The position numbers and the translations under genes were made by a program. This document shows, piece after piece, positions 14,034 through 23,824 of a stretch of 64,000 bases of DNA. The notes under the pieces are model-generated. The model did not search any database. It was not told the origin of the DNA and worked only from the letters and a program-made list of their open reading frames with translations. The stretch is from Euonymus europaeus (Eukaryota > Streptophyta > Magnoliopsida > Celastrales > Celastraceae). The stretch covers positions 24,340,902 through 24,404,901 of the forward strand of contig OY756965.1 of the NCBI GenBank assembly GCA_963580455.1. Reading direction: 5' to 3'. The first letter of the stretch is position 1; every line of letters starts with the position of its first letter.

Positions 14034-14230
14034 GAGGTATTAATGGGTCGAGTTGATCTGAGTTTTCTCATGGTCTAATTTAGCCCATCACATTTTTGGT
14101 GGGCCTGGAGTTTGTAGGGTCTCAAAAGCTTGAGTTTAGGCTCAACCCGTTAAGAACTAAGAAGTACCAAAAAAAGGCTCGAGTTAAGCCCATAACGGTC
14201 TGTTTATATTCAAATTTTAAAAATTGAATA
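14034..14230 (+). repeat. Dispersed repeat, copy 2
   Basis: Second diverged copy of the element at 12087-12250, in the same orientation and just under 2 kb away. It starts GGTATTAATGGGTCGAGTTG. No terminal inverted repeats or target-site duplications could be defined. Confidence 0.6.
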
Positions 14231-14878
14231 ATTTTTTCACATGACAACTTCGTTTCAACAAAACCCATAGACATCTCTTGCTTAATCATTATCTCATTGA
14301 ATACTTGATGTTTGCATATGGAGGCCAGATGACTAGATGGGGATCTTATTTTGTACTATTTACTATGTTGATATGGAACAAAATAATCTCAGTTTTTAAC
14401 GAACCATTTACCAAACCAACACAATTGGCCTAAATGATATCCTCTATCTGTCCCTATTTGATAAACTACATTTATATTTTGGTTTGTCCTAAATTATAGC
14501 TCATTTTCTTATTGAAAATAATTAAAAATGACTAGTTTACTAAGCTACCCTCATTTATTGTACATCTTTATCAATAAATGACATCAAATTCTAGCAATAG
14601 TAAGATGTGAGTGGAGTAGTCTTAATGAATAATATATTTGGAAAAAAAATTAAATTTATTATTTTAATGATATTAATTGAATTTATTTAATCTATATGAA
14701 AACACAAAGTAACCTGTCAAATAGAAATTGAATGAATATTAACAAGTGTTACATTGTTGATGGAGAAAAAATGGTAAGATGACACAAAGCTAGTTGTCAT
14801 CATAGGTTTTTGCTCCTCCAAAGAAGCACGTGATTCGAACATACAAGGCTCATCTCTATATGGAAGGAATATATTGTA

Positions 14879-15128
14879 GCACCTCCGTTCCATTTTAATT
14901 GTTTACTATTTTTGTTTTTTTGATAAAAGAGGACGGTACTATTTTTGTTTGGAATTTTTTTTTTCATTTTATCTCATTTATTCTTAAATTGAAAAATCCA
15001 ATAACTATGCATATTAATTGACTTTTAATTGTTTCAATGAGGGTATAAATGTCAAATTAAATGAGAGTTATACAATTTTTTAAATTATATGTAAAATTAA
15101 AGAGACAATTAAAATGAGACGGGTGAAA
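14879..15128. mobile_element. Stowaway-like MITE, second copy, carrying a tiny nested LINE stub
   Basis: Same family as 10880-11139. The left end is GCACCTCCGTTCCATTTTAA and the right end in reverse is TTTCACCCGTCTCATTTTAA; both continue TTGT and are flanked by TA. The interior shares GGGTATAAA.GTCAAATT with the first copy. The left half is interrupted by a 19-bp insertion plus a 14-bp duplication (14904-14950). It sits in the promoter-side region of neprosin copy A. Confidence 0.8.
14918..14936 (-). mobile_element. 19-bp LINE 3'-end stub with 14-bp target-site duplication
   Basis: On the minus strand the insert reads CCGTCCTCTTTTATCAAAA. It is flanked by exact direct repeats TACTATTTTTGTTT at 14904-14917 and 14937-14950. 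The same 3' terminus occurs at 18623 and near 21838-21872. This is the signature of target-primed reverse transcription that stopped almost at once. Confidence 0.8.
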
Positions 15129-15275
15129 TATTCTACATCTATCCTTTTGTCTTCCAAGCTACACATTTATTCCGTCTATCTTTTTGTCTTTCAAGTTTAC
15201 ACTTTTATTCTAATGCATATCATGACAAAGTTTTAACTTCCAAGGAAGCCTTAAGTTTCTCCTCCTGTTCAATAA

Positions 15276-15283
15276 TATATAAA
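15276..15283 (+). promoter_or_regulatory. TATA box of neprosin copy A
   Basis: TATATAAA lies about 60 bases before the start codon at 15344. The following leader (GATCCTCAACTCAATTTCAA) is also found before copy C at 23777-23800, and in diverged form before copy B. Confidence 0.6.
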
Positions 15284-15343
15284 TGTGTGTGTGATCCTCA
15301 ACTCAATTTCAAAATCAACAATTTCTTAATCTCCTGCAAATCA

Positions 15344-17076
15344 ATGAGGTTCTCAGGTTTCTTATTATTTGCGCTCTTCCTCCTAACTAGTATTCTCGTT
15401 TCAGCTCTGAACAACAAAAAGTATGAAGAAGCTGTAATGACAGTGGGAAAAACTAACAAGTCTACTTTGTTAACTATAGAGGTAACTAAGAGTAACTCAT
15501 CTCTCGCGGGTTACAGATTTTTTTTTTAATTTTTTATAACTGGATGACATTAATTAAATGCTTCATTTTTTTGCACGTAGAGCTCATATGGCGATCTCAT
15601 TGACCGTGTTAATAAAAGAAAACAACCGGCCTTTGATCGCCATCTTTTGAAGGACCACAAGATTCGGGTATTAGAAAAAATACAATAACAAGATATCAAG
15701 ATATGTATTAACGAGTGTATATTGTAGCAATTTTTATCAGGGAATCTTTACAGAATTGTGATTTCTTGTCTAATCAACAGCGATTGTCTACACAACGGAA
15801 ACAATTGAAGGGACATAAGTTAAGGAATAACACTATTCCGATGCGGCGGAGTACAAATGGTGTTGTTATGGGAGCAAATTTTGTGTCTGAATTTGGAAAA
15901 AGACAACACCCTTTCTATCACCAACTACCTGAGGCACCGCCGGTCTATCAAGTACTCTTCCAGTGGTTTAATTCATATTTTATAAAATTAAGGTTTATCA
16001 TCAATAAGTTGAGATTATCACTCATGAGCATTTAATTTGTGTGCATTATTTAGTTTGCAGTCGCTGGGATACGCAAAACAATAAAAATCTATGGGGCTGA
16101 AGCAATTATAAATCTGTGGAAACCAAGAGTCTACTCGTTCGACCAGAGCAAGGCTCAAATATGGATGCAATCAGGACATGAAGACAATCTAGAAGAAGTT
16201 ATTGAATTTGGATGGCATGTTAGTTTTTATGTCTCATCAATATTTTTAAAATTTTAATATAATTTGTAAGCAAAAGATTATGGACTTTTTTCTTCTCGAG
16301 TCAGGTATACCCATCACTTTATGGTGATAACAAGGCAAGATTTTTCATTTCGTGGACGGTAATATCCAAGCTTAATTTTCCATTGAGGTTTTTTTTATAT
16401 ATATTTTTATCTTATATTATAGGTTTATGTAACATTAATCTATTTTGTTCAATCTCATGTACGTAGAGAGATTCATATCGGGGGTCTGGATGCTACAATC
16501 ACTTCTGTGAAGGATTCATGGATACATCCATTGCATCGATAATAGGAAATTCATTTGATTCGGTATCAAAACATAATGGTGCACAAAAGGAGATGATTGT
16601 TAATATATTTAAGGTAATTAGTAGTTGAAATTTTATTTAAGTCGAATTATACATTGATTGACATTAATTATTTATATCGTTCCAAATATTAGCATCGTGA
16701 AGGAGTTTGGTGGTTGAAGTTAGATGACAGAATGGTGGGTTTTTGGCCAGACAACATCTTTGTTCACTTGAGAGAAGCAGCTGATCAAGTGAATTGGGGT
16801 GGTGAGGTTAGCAGAGTGAAGATCGGCGACCAATTTAAGCCAACAGAAATGGGGTCTGGCTCGTTACCGAGAATGGGATTTCGAAGGGCATGTTTTATGA
16901 AAGATTTGAAGGTTGCATTTTCATTTGAAGAATTCAGTTTAGTCAAACGTGAAGAACTTACAAGTTCGGTGACTGATTACCGATGCTATAATATTAGCAC
17001 TCTCACTTTCGTTTCAGGGCTTGGCCACATGTTCTATTTCGGAGGTTCGGCCAACGATCCAGTTTGCTTATCTTAA
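15344..17076 (+). CDS. Neprosin-domain protein (DUF239 family), copy A, intact
   Basis: Seven phase-0 exons: 15344-15481, 15581-15667, 15781-15951, 16054-16218, 16305-16358, 16467-16613, 16693-17076, giving 381 aa, normal for the family. A hydrophobic signal peptide (MRFSGFLLFALFLLTS) predicts secretion. Exons 1-3 encode the neprosin activation peptide (YGDLIDRVNKRKQPAFD, LLKDHKIR). Exons 4-7 encode the neprosin domain: YGAEAIINLWKP, EFGWHVYPSLYGD, FFISWTRDSY, GCYNHFCEGF, WGGEV and a C-terminal MFYFGG. Nepenthes neprosin is a prolyl endopeptidase using a pair of glutamates. I infer that the Glu residues in EFGWHVYP and WGGEV correspond to that pair, so this copy could be active; substrate and role are unknown. 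First of four related units; an AATAAA lies at 17304. Confidence 0.9.
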
Positions 17077-17303
17077 AAGTAGAAAGTCGCTATTTCCTTA
17101 CATATATATGGCTCTGCTCTCGTCTTGTGATGGGTGTACTTTTTCAGAAAATAATTGAAGGTCGCATTTTTATAGATGCAGCCACTTGAGTGCTCGATGT
17201 ATGATAAACGAGCTGAGGATATGATGCTGATACAAATTAAGAGGACCCTGTTTCTCTGTAATACTTTTAAAATATTTTCGATTACACACTTTGTAACTCT
17301 GAC

Positions 17304-17309
17304 AATAAA
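17304..17309 (+). terminator. Polyadenylation signal of neprosin copy A
   Basis: AATAAA about 230 bases after the stop codon at 17076, in the expected 3'UTR range. Confidence 0.45.
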
Positions 17310-18350
17310 ATTTGTATCCGATCATACATAGTTCATCTTATGCTGTATTTTTCTTATCTAAACCCCATTAGAAGGTTATCCGACAACATCGCCCTGCATA
17401 TATAATGACGATTTTTGATTAATTAACAAGTCAATCGGGTCTACTGTTGGGTGATCGATGGAGGTGATGTGTTTGCCGGTATTAGCTCTAATGAAGGGAG
17501 AGGCCGGAGCACAAACCCAAGTGGCGGTGCATGGGCAGTCCACCACATCAACGGGGAGGCCAATCCTACAGTCCCAGCCCAACTTATTTCGAGACCTCAC
17601 TAAACATTATCAAACTGATTAATTAATGTTAGATTTATCCACGCTTATAACTAGTAACTAGTAGGTGAATCCCTTACCAATTCGATGTGGACATTGCGTC
17701 AAGCTCTGACGAGTTCAATTAATTCTTTCGCTGTCGAAGTTTTTTACGATCAAATTTTGGAGCGGCATTAATTATCGTGAAGATGAGATGACAAGCTTCG
17801 AAATCTCCGCACAGTTCTTATCATCTTTGCACTCCTCTTTGAAATCAGTTCCACTAATAATTTTTTACAAGTAAATTTAAACGCTATTGCGAACACAGCA
17901 ACGCAGGCACATTTATCAGACGTTAGTCTGAGAGTGATAGTGAACGAATTTATATTCTAATTAAGATGAAATGATTCAGTTCAAGATGGTGGCTGCAAAA
18001 ATATGTAACATTTAGCGATTACAACATCAATTACAAGTAAATTATAGCTATACTTTATACCGCACGTACAAGACTTTCCTCCAACAACCAATGACATAAT
18101 TTGCATTAATACCCTTGTTCAAGCATTTCTATAATCTATATCATTGATGAATGATGACGGGTCTAGTTTTTACAACCTAGCTCTTTAGGTTAGTGTATAA
18201 GTTACTATTACGCTCCACCAAATAAACGCATATTAGAGCCGAGATGGGATCTCACTTACTATGTAGATAGAAGAAACACAATATTCGTTTTTAACGGTAC
18301 GATTGTCATATATACCAACCCAACTGACCAAAACAATTGTTCTTGTTTTA
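17310..18350. other. Spacer after neprosin A; partly duplicated after copy B
   Basis: No confident gene. The segment 18065-18190 (GACTTTCCTCCAACAACCAA ... GATGACGGGTCTAG ... TTTACAACCT) is repeated downstream of copy B at 21880-22125, showing that the tandem duplication unit included downstream DNA. A minus open frame at 17376-17600 has several Cys residues but no family I recognise. Confidence 0.6.
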
Positions 18351-18622
18351 GCTCGACAACAAAAAGTAGTGAAAATAAGAAGCCTGGTTTGCTAACTGGG
18401 TGATTAAGATCAGGTAATTAAGAGTACTTGATCTCTCATGTGATATATTTTTGAGAAAGTTTTATTTTAATTTATTTTCTACAACTGGGTGACAGTAATT
18501 GAATGCTTCATTTTTGCATGTAGAGCCAAATGAGAATCTCATAATTAACTGTCTTCATAAAAGAAAAACAACATGGTTTTGATCACCATCTCTTGAAGGG
18601 CCACAAGATTCAGGTATTACTT
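18350..18622 (+). pseudogene. Neprosin relic (copy D), exon 1-exon 2 fragment
   Basis: The stretch 18357-18415 (CAACAAAAAGTAGTGAA..) resembles the end of exon 1. The stretch 18525-18613 is a damaged exon 2 (AGCCAAATGAGAATCTCAT ... CATCTCTTGAAGGGCCACAA) with frame-breaking changes and a stop after a few codons. Intron sequence between them matches copies A and B. Downstream exons are absent. The relic is cut at the end of exon 2 by the insertion at 18623-19264, after which only a short piece of intron resumes (19284-19300). Confidence 0.75.
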
Positions 18623-19264
18623 TTTTTTTGATAAAAGAGGACGGTACCTCTGAAGTTTATTAATTACCTCGCTTATGGCGGAAGAATGCCGTGATTACAT
18701 TAAGCAAAATAAAATCAAATGATCATCCTCAATTAAACTAAAAAATTTAAATGACTAAAAAAAAATGAGCTCTAAGAGAAACACGAGCTCCACCCACACC
18801 ACCAGAATAGCCTGCAATTGTCCTCCTCTATTTCACCTCACGGCTCCACAAAGAAAAAAGGAACATATCACACCAAAATCTGAGACCAAACTCTCCAAGA
18901 AGTACAAGCTAAATAATATAGATTACATGCCTTACACCAGCCATTAGAAAAAGTCAGTAGGATGCCATGCAATCTATATCCATACTAAATTCACCACCAA
19001 GAGATACAAGAATTACAATAAATATACGTCTTACACCAGCCATTATAGAAGCCAGTAGGATGCCATGCAATCATATTGTAAGTTCCCGAAATACAAGAAT
19101 TACAAGAAATACATGCCTTACACCAACCATTAGAAATTAAAAATCAGTAGGATGCCATGCAATCATATTGTAGTTTCCCTTCTTCTAACAGCAAACAACA
19201 AGCAACAGAACTTCACCAAATAGCAAGAATGAAACTGCCCGCAACCATTGAATAAACCAAATAG
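18623..19264 (-). mobile_element. LINE-type retroposon, 642 bp, 19-bp target-site duplication
   Basis: Flanked by exact direct repeats CAAGATTCAGGTATTACTT at 18604-18622 and 19265-19283. The plus-strand left edge is poly-T, so the element lies on the minus strand and ends ...CAGAGGTACCGTCCTCTTTT followed by ATCAAAA. Upstream of that end is a 3'UTR-like phrase (ATCACGGCATTCTTCCGCCA) typical of plant L1-type LINE tails. The 5' part is made of three imperfect tandem repeats. No intact reverse transcriptase is present, so it is 5'-truncated or non-autonomous. Confidence 0.85.
18921..19180. repeat. Three imperfect tandem repeats inside the LINE-type insert
   Basis: Units begin near 18926, 19026 and 19111, each containing CTTACACCA(G/A)CCATTA and CAGTAGGATGCCATGCAATC. 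They are separated by a GATACAAGAATTACAA / GAAATACAAGAATTACAAG linker. The period is about 85-100 bp. Confidence 0.8.
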
Positions 19265-19303
19265 CAAGATTCAGGTATTACTTAGAAAAGCACGATAGCA
19301 ATC

Positions 19304-19553
19304 CAAAGTTTTATGCTCCTCCAAAGAAGCACGTGATTCAAACATGCATTATTCTCAACAAAAATCACTTTTAAAAAAAAAATTAATATAATATAAAGCT
19401 CGCAGCTCATCTCTGTGTGGAATGTATTGTATTCTACGTCTTCCCTTTTGTCTTGAAAGCAATCATAATTATTCTTATATATGCATATCATGACAAAGTT
19501 CTAAATCCCTAGTGTAACCTCAAATTAACAACGAGGCCTTAAGAATCTTATTA

Positions 19554-19590
<37 letters not shown>

Positions 19591-20044
19591 AGATTCTCGA
19601 CTCACTGCACATTTGATATATGTCATAGAAAATCAGCATATTAATAGATCGTTTATCATCCCAACACAACTGGCCAAAATAAGCAGAGCAATACAAAAAA
19701 GGGTGAAGATGTATATATTTGGTTTTTGTTGTATCGAGCTAATTACTTCCATAAAATAATTACTGTTGAAATAATTACGGCCATAATTAAAATATCAATA
19801 TTCTTTTGCATCGAGCTTCAATTTTGATGTAAAAAAGGGTACCTATCCCTCGGTGGGAATGGATTACATTGTATTCTACGTCTATCTTTTTGTCTTCCAA
19901 CCTGTCACATTTGTTCTAATGCATATCTTGACAAACTTTTAACCACCAAGGAGAGGCCTTAAGTTTCTCCTATATATATATATATATATATGATCCTCCA
20001 CTAAATTTTAAAATCAATTATATTTCTTTCAGCTCTGCAAACCA
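19304..20044 (+). promoter_or_regulatory. Upstream region of neprosin B with internally duplicated promoter segment
   Basis: It starts with the block TTTTATGCTCCTCCAAAGAA GCACGTGATTC, which is also upstream of copy A (14806) and copy C (23190) and contains the G-box core CACGTG. A second block (TATTGTATTCTACGTCTATC ... TTGTCTTCCA) occurs twice before copy B (about 19427 and 19870) and twice before copy C (about 23291 and 23670). The promoter segment was therefore duplicated before the copies separated. AT dinucleotide tracts lie at 19557-19586 and 19972-19991. Confidence 0.65.
19557..19586. repeat. (AT)n microsatellite
   Basis: About 15 TA units in the upstream region of neprosin B, directly following CTTATTATC. 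Confidence 0.9.
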
Positions 20045-20414
20045 ATGAGGTTCTCAGATTTTTTATTGTTTGCCTTCTTCTCCCTCCTCACTACTGTTAG
20101 TGTTTTAGCTCTTGGCAACAAAAAGTATGAAGAGCCTCTAATCACAGTGATGGAAAAAATTGACAAGCCTGCTTTGCTGACTATAGAGGTAATTAAGAGT
20201 ACTTCATCTCTTTTGGGTTAGAGATTATTTATTTTGTTTTTTTTATAATTGGATGGCAGGAATTGAATGCTTCATTTTTATATGTAGAGTCCATATGGGG
20301 ATCTCATTGACCATGTAATTAAAAGAAAACAACCTGCTTTTGATCGCCGTATTTTGAAGGACCACAAGATTCATGTATTAAATTAGAACTACACAGTAGC
20401 AATTAAGAAATCAA

Positions 20415-20455
<41 letters not shown>

Positions 20456-21656
20456 ATTGTAGCAATTTTTGTAAGAGAACCGTTAAGGAATTGTGGTTTC
20501 TTGTCTAATAAACAGCGGCGACTGGCTGTACAACGGAAAAAACTGAAGAGACATTATAAGTTAAAGAAGAACAGTACTTATAAGGATTCTCAAAATTGGT
20601 ATGAAAATGGCACAAGAAGTCTCCAAGACACTATTCCGATACGGCGGAGTACAACTGGTGATGTTATGAGAGCGAATTCTGTGTCTCAATTTGGAAAAAA
20701 ACAACATCCTTTCTATCATCAACTTGAGGAAGATGATTATATCTATGATGTACTCCTAGTTGTTTAATTCATATTTATAAAATTAAGGTTTATCATTTCT
20801 TTGAGATCATCACTCATGTGCATATATTGTTTAGCATGCAATCTCTAGGTTTCGCACAACAAAGAAGCTTTATGGGGCTGAAGCAACTATAAACATCTGG
20901 CAACCAGAGGTCTATTGGCACGACCATAGCACAACTCAAATGTGGATGATGTCGGGAGACAATAGCAGTCTAGACACTATTGAAGTTGGATGGCATGTAA
21001 GTTTTTATGTCCCATCAATATTTTTAGTTTTTTATTTTATTTTAGTGTATTTGTAAGTGAATTTTTTTTTTTTTTTGAGCTAGGTATACCCATCACTTTA
21101 TGGCGATCATATGCCAAGATTTTTCATTTCGTGGATGGTAATATCCAAGCTTAATTTTCCATTGAGATTTTCATCTTATATCATATGCTAATCATGTAGC
21201 ATTAATTTGTTTTGTTCAATCTCATGTGTAGAGTGATTCATATCGACGTTCCGGATGCTACAATCTCTTGTGCGAAGGATTCGTGGTTACATCCTATGAA
21301 AAGTTCATAGGACATTCATCTCCTTCGATATCAAATTATAATGGTCGACAAGAGGAAAAGATTGTTCACATATTCAAGGTAATTAATGGTTGAAATTATT
21401 TAATTAGAATAACACATTTGATTAACATAATATTATATGTATGTGCTTTTTTCCCAAAATATAGGATACAAATTTTGGATGTTGGTGGTTGCATCTTAAT
21501 GGCCAAGAAATGGGTTATTGGCCAGGCACCATCTTTACTCACCTGAGAGAAGCGGTTTATCAAGTGGTGGCTAAGGATATGAACCGAGTTATTTTGATGA
21601 GAGGGATGTGGTTTAATGGAGTTAGGTTGAGCATAAGGGTTTGGGTAGACGTTTGA
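20045..21656 (+). pseudogene. Neprosin copy B, C-terminal domain replaced by inserted DNA
   Basis: Exons 20045-20188, 20288-20374, 20516-20749, 20835-20996, 21084-21137, 21232-21378 and the start of exon 7 at 21465 are all in frame and match copies A and C. They include the signal peptide, YGDLIDHVIKRKQPAFD, YGAEATINIWQP, EVGWHVYPSLYGD, and GCYNLLCEGF. Homology ends at about 21566, just before the expected WGGE motif. The frame then reads 29 unrelated codons to a stop at 21654-21656. About 94 C-terminal residues, including the second catalytic-type Glu, are lost. A truncated secreted protein of 339 aa could still be made, but peptidase activity is unlikely. Confidence 0.85.
20418..20452. repeat. 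(TA)n microsatellite in neprosin B intron 2
   Basis: A run of about 17 TA units between exon 2 and exon 3 of copy B; absent from the same intron in copies A and C. Confidence 0.9.
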
Positions 21657-21872
21657 GGTGTTTGTGTTTGGATGGGTTAGGATGGGAAAATGATTCTCGA
21701 TTAATTCGGGTGATGATAACTGATGGATCTGTTGAAATTGTGGTAGTAAGGACGGAGGGCGATGAGGGGGTGGCGGTGGTGGTGGACAGTGAAGGAAATG
21801 TGCTCTCTCTCTCTCGACATTGTTTCTCTACTTTCAGAGGTACCGTCCTCTTTATCAAAAAAAAAAAAAACC
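21567..21872 (+). mobile_element. Inserted segment ending in LINE 3' tail and poly-A
   Basis: This DNA has no counterpart in copies A or C. It ends TTCAGAGGTACCGTCCTCTT TATC followed by about 13 A's, the same 3' terminus as the 18623 and 14918 elements. DNA resumes homology to the region after copy A at 21880. I found no target-site duplication, and about 1.3 kb corresponding to 16790-18065 of copy A is missing, so insertion came with a deletion. The first 265 bases are not LINE-like and of unknown origin. Confidence 0.65.
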
Positions 21873-21879
21873 TTACATG

Positions 21880-22300
21880 ACTTTCCTCCAACGACCAATA
21901 GCATAATTTAAATTAGTACCCTTATTCAAGCGTTTCAATATTATTGTGAGTCTTATGAAGCATAATTTGTTTAATTCTTATTTATTTTTAGTAAATATGT
22001 GTGTAATAATTTATTATATTGAACAAGTTCAATTCCGATCCAACCACAATTGAACCATTTAACAACGAACACCTAAACTTACCGATTTGATGACGGGTCT
22101 GGTTTTTACAACCTTGCTCTTTATAGCTGAACGAGTTTTTATTTTATTATTCTCAACTAAAATAAAAGAAATAAGGGCAAATTATATAGAAAGACTTGAG
22201 GAGTCTAATTATTTGAAATAAGTTCACTTCATTTTAAAACTTGGAAATAAAGACAAAATGATTAATATCTCGAAAATACCCTTACTGACCAACTAGGCCA
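21880..22300. other. Spacer after copy B, duplicated from downstream of copy A
   Basis: It shares GACTTTCCTCCAAC.ACCAAT and GATGACGGGTCTGGTTTTTA with 18070-18190. No gene seen. Confidence 0.6.
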
Positions 22301-22304
22301 AAAC

Positions 22305-22545
22305 AAATCGAAGCGAGATCATCGTCGTTGGAACTGTATCGCCGAGATGAGTCCAACAGCGGTAGTCTCTCCTCAATCCGCCACTAGTGACATTTGGATT
22401 GAGGCAAAAACCATTTCGGAGTTTGAAATGGGTTTTGCCTCTATCCGAACGTTTTTGACATCAGATCGAGGAGAGACCGGTGGAGTTAGATTTTGTCTCG
22501 TTTGGATGATTCCAACATCACTGGCTTCACCTCGATTCGACATCG
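22305..22545. repeat. Long imperfect inverted repeat (foldback), about 240 bp
   Basis: Arms of about 110 bp meet near 22426 with a loop of only a few bases. Examples of paired blocks: GGATTGAGGCAAAAACCATT (left) with the reverse of AATGGGTTTTGCCTCTATCC (right); GTCTCTCCTC with GAGGAGAGAC; AATCGAAGCGAGATCAT..GTTGGAA with the reverse of TTCCAACATCACTGGCTTC. As a consequence the two strands encode similar peptides (IEAKTISEFEMGFASIRTF versus IEAKPISNSEMVFASIQMS). It is a foldback element or a young hairpin-RNA locus. Confidence 0.75.
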
Positions 22546-23180
22546 GAAACAACCACAACAAGGAAAAAACATTACAAGCTTTGCGGTGTCTTTTCAGTGA
22601 CAGTGAACCTTCGTTTCAGCCACAATAGGTCGGGCTTTACTCCTCTCGCAGTCGCATTTCTTTTGAGACCAACGACGATCATTTTGGTGATCGGAAAGAA
22701 AAGTTAAGCCAAAAAAATGAAATCACATTTTTTATTATATTACTATTGTACAACTATTTTTTTCTCCTATAGAACCTTTATTTCTTTATAGAATCATTTT
22801 TTTTTCTCTTTAAAATCTCATTTTCTCTGTTCAATAGACCCAAAACTCGGATTCACTACTAAAATCATATGTCAAGTGATGAACCCCAAGACTCATGGAA
22901 TAAAAGTTAGGCAAAAAAAAGAAAAGAAATCACATCGGAAAGATGTGAGAGGTATGAGTTTTTTATTAGAATGAATCTCACCTCATTCTCATAACAAGAC
23001 ATTTTCTCTTATTTAAGTGAGTTGGGTTCAAGCTCATTTGTTAGATTTGAGAAGAAGAAAAAATCGTGCAAGCAAGATGTATCCTCAAGAATCAGACAAC
23101 CCAAAGTCAAAGAGCAGTACAGGCCCGATGTATTCTAAAAAATCGGACATTTTAAAGCGAATAATATTATTATCAGTTGT
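22546..23180. other. Spacer before neprosin C unit, no gene seen
   Basis: AT-rich DNA. A small plus open frame at 23017-23250 has no recognisable domain and runs into the conserved upstream block of copy C. Confidence 0.6.
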
Positions 23181-23189
23181 CATCATAGT

Positions 23190-23824
23190 TTTATGCTCCT
23201 CCAAAAAAGCACGTGATTCAAACATACATTATTATTCTCCACAAAAATGACCACTTTCTTTTAATCTAAAGCAGCTCTTCTCTGTGTGGAATGTATTGTA
23301 TTCTACATCTATCCTTTTGTCTTCCTGGCTGTCACATTTATTTTAAAGCATATCATGACAAAGTTTTAAAACCCTAGTGTACCCTCCAACAAGGAGGCCT
23401 TATATATATATGATTCTCAACTCACGGCAAATTTGGTGGCATATAAACTCAGCAAGTTAACGGACCGATTGTGATACCAAACGCAACTTGCAGCCAAAAC
23501 AAGCATAGCAATAGAAAATGGGACAGTGTATATGTGATTCACCACAATAATTGCCTGCATATATACTCTTGGTGATTGGGGATCTTTCACCAAACTTATG
23601 AAAAACATAGTTATAATCGGTTTTTGTTGTAAATCTTATAAGGGTATCTATCTCTTGGTGGGAATGGACTATATTGTATTCAACGTCTGTCTTTTTGTCT
23701 TCCAAGCTGACACATTTATTCTAATCCAAGGGGGCCTTGAGTTTCTCCTCCTCTTAAATACTATATATATATATATGATCCTCAACTCAATTTCAAAAAT
23801 CAACAATTTCTTTCCTGCAAATCA
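23190..23824 (+). promoter_or_regulatory. Upstream region of neprosin C, duplicated promoter blocks
   Basis: Contains the shared TTTTATGCTCCTCCAAAAAAG CACGTGATTC block and two copies of the CTATC..TTTGTCTTCC block (near 23300 and 23685), the same arrangement as upstream of copy B. A TA-rich TATA region lies at 23762-23776, just before the conserved leader. Confidence 0.6.

Larger units (their letters stand above)
11140..14878. other. Intergenic AT-rich DNA, no gene seen
   Basis: No exon-like open frame with a recognisable domain was found on either strand. It contains two diverged copies of a dispersed repeat, listed separately at 12087-12250 and 14034-14230. The stretch 13200-13560, with phrases such as GTTGTCTGATTCACAAG, looks like an old degraded retrotransposon fragment, but I found no terminal repeats to prove it. 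Confidence 0.6.

Noticed and set aside
17376..17600. Cys-containing minus-strand frame after neprosin A
   Set aside because: No family recognised, no splice or promoter context; too short to call.
22347..22628. Similar short frames on both strands
   Set aside because: Similarity is explained by the foldback at 22305-22545, not by two genes.
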